Assembly: GCF_026586805.1 (NCBI RefSeq)
Contig: NZ_JAPFHA010000007.1
Location: 1-64,000 of the forward strand
Length of the DNA: 64,000 nt
Source: Niveibacterium sp. 24ML
GTDB taxonomy: Bacteria; Pseudomonadota; Gammaproteobacteria; Burkholderiales; Rhodocyclaceae
Direction of reading: 5' to 3'
The position numbers and the translations under genes were made by a program. Of the stretch, positions 61,480 to 64,000 are shown one piece after another. The notes beneath the pieces are model-generated. The model searched no databases and was not told where the DNA came from. It saw nothing but the letters and a program-made list of their open reading frames with translations. Within the stretch, counting starts at the first letter, position 1. Every line of letters starts with the position of its first letter.

Positions 61480-62706
61480 ATGGCTCTGATAGTTCAAAAG
61501 TACGGCGGCACCTCGGTTGGCACCACTGAGCGGATCAAGAATGTGGCCAAGCGGATTGCCCGTTTCAAGAAAGAAGGGCATCAACTTGTGGTTGTGGTCT
61601 CCGCCATGACCGGCGAGACCAACCGACTGATCGGGCTGGCCAAAGAGATCCAGACGACACCTGATCCGCGCGAACTCGACGTGGTGGTGTCTACTGGCGA
61701 GCAAGTCACGATTGGTTTGCTTTCAATGGCTTTGATGGAGCAGGGCGTCAAGGCGCGCAGCTACACCGGCCAGCAAGTCCGAATCCTTACCGATAATTCG
61801 CACACCAAGGCACGCATTCTCAAGATCGACGAGGACAGTATTCGTCAGGATCTGGACGATGGTCATGTCGTGGTCGTGGCGGGTTTTCAGGGCGTAGACG
61901 AGGCCGGCAACATTACGACACTCGGTCGCGGCGGCTCCGATACAACCGGGGTTGCCTTGGCCGCAGCATTGCGCGCGGATGAGTGCCAGATCTACACCGA
62001 TGTTGATGGGGTCTACACGACGGACCCGAGGATTGTCCCCGAGGCGCGAAAGCTCGATCGAATCACCTTTGAAGAAATGCTCGAGATGGCCAGTCTCGGC
62101 TCGAAGGTGCTGCAGATTCGCTCGGTCGAGTTTGCGGGTAAGTACAAAGTCAAACTGCGCGTGCTCTCCAGCTTCCAGGAGGATGGCGAGGGCACGCTGA
62201 TTACTGTTGAGGAAGATAGCAGCATGGAACAGCCGATCATTTCCGGTATCGCTTTCAATCGCGACGAGGCCAAACTCACCGTGCTGGGGGTGCCGGACCG
62301 TCCGGGTATCGCGTATCAGATCCTTGGGCCGATCGCCGACGCGAATCTGGATGTCGACATGATCATCCAGAACGTGGGTTACGACGGCACAACCGACTTC
62401 TCTTTCACAGTCAACCGCAGCGAGTTCGATAATGCACGCGCTGTTCTTGAGCAGGTGAAAACCCATATTGGTGCGCGCGAAGTTGTTGGGGACAAGAGTA
62501 TCTGCAAGGTGTCGGCTGTCGGGGTTGGCATGCGTTCCCATCCGGGCGTTGCAAGCCGCATGTTCCGCACGCTTGCAGAAGAGGGCATCAATATCCAGAT
62601 GATCTCGACTTCCGAAATCAAGATTTCGGTCGTGCTTGACGAGAAGTATCTCGAGTTGGCGGTTCGTGTGCTTCACAAAGCCTTCGAACTCGACCAGGTT
62701 TCTTGA
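61480..62706 (+). CDS. lysC: Aspartate kinase
   Basis: A 408-residue enzyme phosphorylating aspartate for lysine, threonine and methionine synthesis. The kinase domain begins [15 protein letters not shown] and includes [14 protein letters not shown]; two ACT domains follow from about residue 260 ([13 protein letters not shown], and [13 protein letters not shown]). This size and architecture fits the lysine/threonine-inhibited monofunctional class. It supplies the DapA step encoded at 41.6 kb. Confidence 0.96.
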   Translation: MALIVQKYGGTSVGTTERIKNVAKRIARFKKEGHQLVVVVSAMTGETNRLIGLAKEIQTTPDPRELDVVVSTGEQVTIGLLSMALMEQGVKARSYTGQQVRILTDNSHTKARILKIDEDSIRQDLDDGHVVVVAGFQGVDEAGNITTLGRGGSDTTGVALAAALRADECQIYTDVDGVYTTDPRIVPEARKLDRITFEEMLEMASLGSKVLQIRSVEFAGKYKVKLRVLSSFQEDGEGTLITVEEDSSMEQPIISGIAFNRDEAKLTVLGVPDRPGIAYQILGPIADANLDVDMIIQNVGYDGTTDFSFTVNRSEFDNARAVLEQVKTHIGAREVVGDKSICKVSAVGVGMRSHPGVASRMFRTLAEEGINIQMISTSEIKISVVLDEKYLELAVRVLHKAFELDQVS

Positions 62707-62720
62707 TTTTCTGGTGGTGA

Positions 62721-62750
62721 TTGACTAAGAGGGGTTGGGTTCGCTACAAT
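62721..62750 (+). promoter_or_regulatory. Promoter of tRNA-Ser
   Basis: TTGACT and TACAAT are separated by 18 bases, 13 bases ahead of the tRNA. Confidence 0.65.
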
Positions 62751-62763
62751 CCGCCCTCTTGAT

Positions 62764-62857
62764 GGAGAGTTGGCCGAGAGGTCGAAGGCACTCCCCTGCT
62801 AAGGGAGCATACGGGCTAAAACTCGTATCGAGGGTTCGAATCCCTCACTCTCCGCCA
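62764..62857 (+). tRNA. tRNA-Ser (GCT)
   Basis: A 94-base class II tRNA with acceptor GGAGAGT/ACTCTCC, anticodon GCT, a long variable arm, T-loop TTCGAAT and encoded CCA. Confidence 0.96.
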
Positions 62858-62866
62858 AAAAAGAAG

Positions 62867-62896
62867 TTGCGGATTAGTAAAAGTTGGTATATAGTC
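62867..62896 (+). promoter_or_regulatory. Probable promoter of tRNA-Arg
   Basis: TTGCGG and TATAGT are separated by 18 bases, 14 bases ahead of the tRNA. It could give tRNA-Arg a transcript independent of tRNA-Ser. Confidence 0.5.
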
Positions 62897-62910
62897 TCGC
62901 TTCTACGTTG

Positions 62911-62986
62911 CACCCGTAGCTCAGCTGGATAGAGTACCTGGCTACGAACCAGGGGGTCGGGCGTTCGAATCGCTCCGGGTGTACCA
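62911..62986 (+). tRNA. tRNA-Arg (ACG)
   Basis: A 76-base cloverleaf with acceptor GCACCCG/CGGGTGT (one G-U pair), anticodon loop CTACGAA giving ACG, T-loop TTCGAAT and encoded CCA. The A34 is expected to be edited to inosine. Confidence 0.95.
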
Positions 62987-62995
62987 GTTTCAAGC

Positions 62996-63025
62996 AAAAA
63001 GCCCAGTCTTAGGACTGGGCTTTTT
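62996..63025 (+). terminator. Terminator after tRNA-Arg
   Basis: AAAAAGCCCAGTC and GACTGGGCTTTTT form a 13-bp stem around a four-base loop, with further T. Confidence 0.88.
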
Positions 63026-63232
63026 GTTTTTGTGGCTCGCAAGGACGAACGGTCGTTGGCGGATCACGATTGCGATGAAGCCTTGCTGTCAGCACTGCTG
63101 GCCGCGCACATTTGGGAGACCCCGATTCATGTGCGTTGGGCGCACGGGGCGAAGTGTGGGGGGCTGATGCGGACGGAGCTACTGTGCGCAGTGTTCGGAA
63201 CGGCGCAAGTAAGTGACTGATTACTTTGGTGC
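63026..63232 (+). other. 207-bp stretch with a weak 62-codon ORF
   Basis: A GTG-started frame from 63032 to 63220 follows the terminator closely and has coding-like codon use, but no ribosome-binding site or family I recognise. I do not call it as a gene. Confidence 0.3.
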
Positions 63233-63541
63233 TTATTGGCCGCGCGTTCTCGCTGGAACGGCTCCGTTCGGGTCGGCAGATTCAACCGCTTGCGCGGCGA
63301 GCAGGGCATTCTGGAAGGGGCCAAGGCGAGAGGTGTCGGTCCATCCGAGGGGATAGCCGAACCACGAGCCATCACGCTCACGCGCGACACCGCCATGATC
63401 GAGGTGAAGCCACCAGTGCCGGTCGGCACGGATCCAGTGTGGGGGCATCTTCAGGCGCGTGGGCGCGCCGGTGTCGACCTTCTCTGCGGTCGATGACGGC
63501 ATGACGGTTTCAGCGTCCGAGATGCTGATGGCGCGTTTCAT
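63233..63541 (-). CDS. Small protein of unknown function
   Basis: A 102-residue open frame. The middle is rich in Trp and His (MPPHWIRADRHWWLHLDHGG, then GSWFGYPLGWTD). It has no signal peptide or membrane segment and I recognise no family. Its codon use looks coding, and it stands alone between the tRNA cluster and dedA. The beginning (MKRAISISDAETVMPSS) has a weak GAG upstream. A spurious frame cannot be excluded. Confidence 0.45.
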   Translation of the reverse strand: MKRAISISDAETVMPSSTAEKVDTGAPTRLKMPPHWIRADRHWWLHLDHGGVARERDGSWFGYPLGWTDTSRLGPFQNALLAAQAVESADPNGAVPARTRGQ

Positions 63542-63709
63542 GCTCGAGATTCTAGCGCTCGCTTGGGTTTCGTGACATCTGCTTAACGAAGGTTTGCAGT
63601 CGGTTACGGACCATGGGTTTCAAGATGTTGCAATGCAACGGTGTCGTCAGGGCGCTGTGCTAACCTCCCGCGTCGCCATTTGGATGAATTCTTCCCCCTC
63701 GGAGTCAGA

Positions 63710-64000
63710 ATGGACCTAGTTTTACAGTTTATCGATATCGTGCTGCACCTCGACAAACACTTGGCCGTGATGGTTGAGCAGTACGGAGTCTGGATCTACG
63801 CGATCCTGTTTCTGATCATCTTCTGCGAAACCGGGTTGGTGGTGACTCCGTTTCTGCCGGGCGATTCATTGCTTTTTGTTGCGGGGGCTCTGGCGGCAAC
63901 TGGTGGGATGGATATCGCTGTGCTGTCCACATCGCTGTTCGTGGCGGCAGTGCTTGGGGATAACTTGAACTACTGGATCGGTCGATGGGTCGGACCGAGA
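63710..64000 (+). CDS. dedA: DedA-family membrane protein (partial, cut by window end)
   Basis: The first 97 residues of a DedA/SNARE-associated family protein. [26 protein letters not shown] contains the family acid-Arg/Pro motif, and [12 protein letters not shown] the second. DedA proteins are linked to lipid-carrier flipping and membrane homeostasis. GGAG precedes ATG 63710. The 3' end lies outside the window. Confidence 0.9.
   Translation, partial: MDLVLQFIDIVLHLDKHLAVMVEQYGVWIYAILFLIIFCETGLVVTPFLPGDSLLFVAGALAATGGMDIAVLSTSLFVAAVLGDNLNYWIGRWVGPR

Overview
The window is chromosomal DNA of a Gram-negative bacterium, most likely a betaproteobacterium close to the Rhodocyclales. This rests on gene order (ompA-ubiG-gph beside gyrA-serC-pheA-hisC-tyrA-aroA-cmk-rpsA-ihfB; surE-pcm-nlpD-rpoS), a one-domain RfaE1 heptose kinase, the BamC, NlpD and LPS-heptose genes of a diderm envelope, and the tmRNA tag ANDERFALAA. 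No IS element, prophage, CRISPR array or plasmid function was seen. Nearly all coding sequence is ordinary core genome; the accessory part is a phosphonate (C-P lyase) region at 46.8-61.2 kb.

Layout: 0-4.3 kb, minus strand: tmRNA, gph, ubiG, ompA-like, mtaD-like deaminase. 4.5-17.6 kb, plus strand: a tightly packed supra-operon gyrA-serC-pheA-hisC-tyrA-aroA-argS-HhH protein-cmk-rpsA-ihfB linking gyrase, serine/aromatic/histidine synthesis, two translation genes and IHF-beta. 17.6-24.0 kb: lapA-lapB (LPS assembly control), ugd, rfaE1, hldD (LPS sugar precursors), cysM and a small protein that looks like a PolB-type exonuclease without its catalytic acids. 24.1-31.8 kb: tRNA-Val, then thrS-infC-rpmI-rplT-pheS-pheT-ihfA-merR and tRNA-Pro. 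infC begins with ATC. 32.3-35.7 kb: surE-pcm-nlpD-rpoS. 35.7-40.5 kb, minus: moxR-DUF58-transglutaminase-mltB. 40.6-46.6 kb: histone-deacetylase-like hydrolase, dapA, bamC, a repeat lipoprotein, roxA, rlmD.

The phosphonate region has three transcription units. phnGHIJKLM plus an MFS transporter (minus) encode the C-P lyase core. phnF, a second PhnM, a DUF1045 2H-phosphoesterase-like protein and PhnN (plus) diverge from phnG. phnC-phnD-phnE, a GNAT acetyltransferase and a hexapeptide transferase (minus) provide uptake and modification. phnP is absent; the DUF1045 protein between PhnM2 and PhnN is the best candidate to open the cyclic ribose phosphate that PhnP normally hydrolyses. Inverted repeats sharing GTCTA(T/C)AC precede phnG/phnF and phnM2 and are candidate PhnF operators.

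61.4-64 kb: lysC, tRNA-Ser, tRNA-Arg, two weak small ORFs and the start of a dedA gene cut by the window edge. Starts given here were often moved downstream of the longest possible ORF where family N-termini, ribosome-binding sites or ATGA overlaps supported it.
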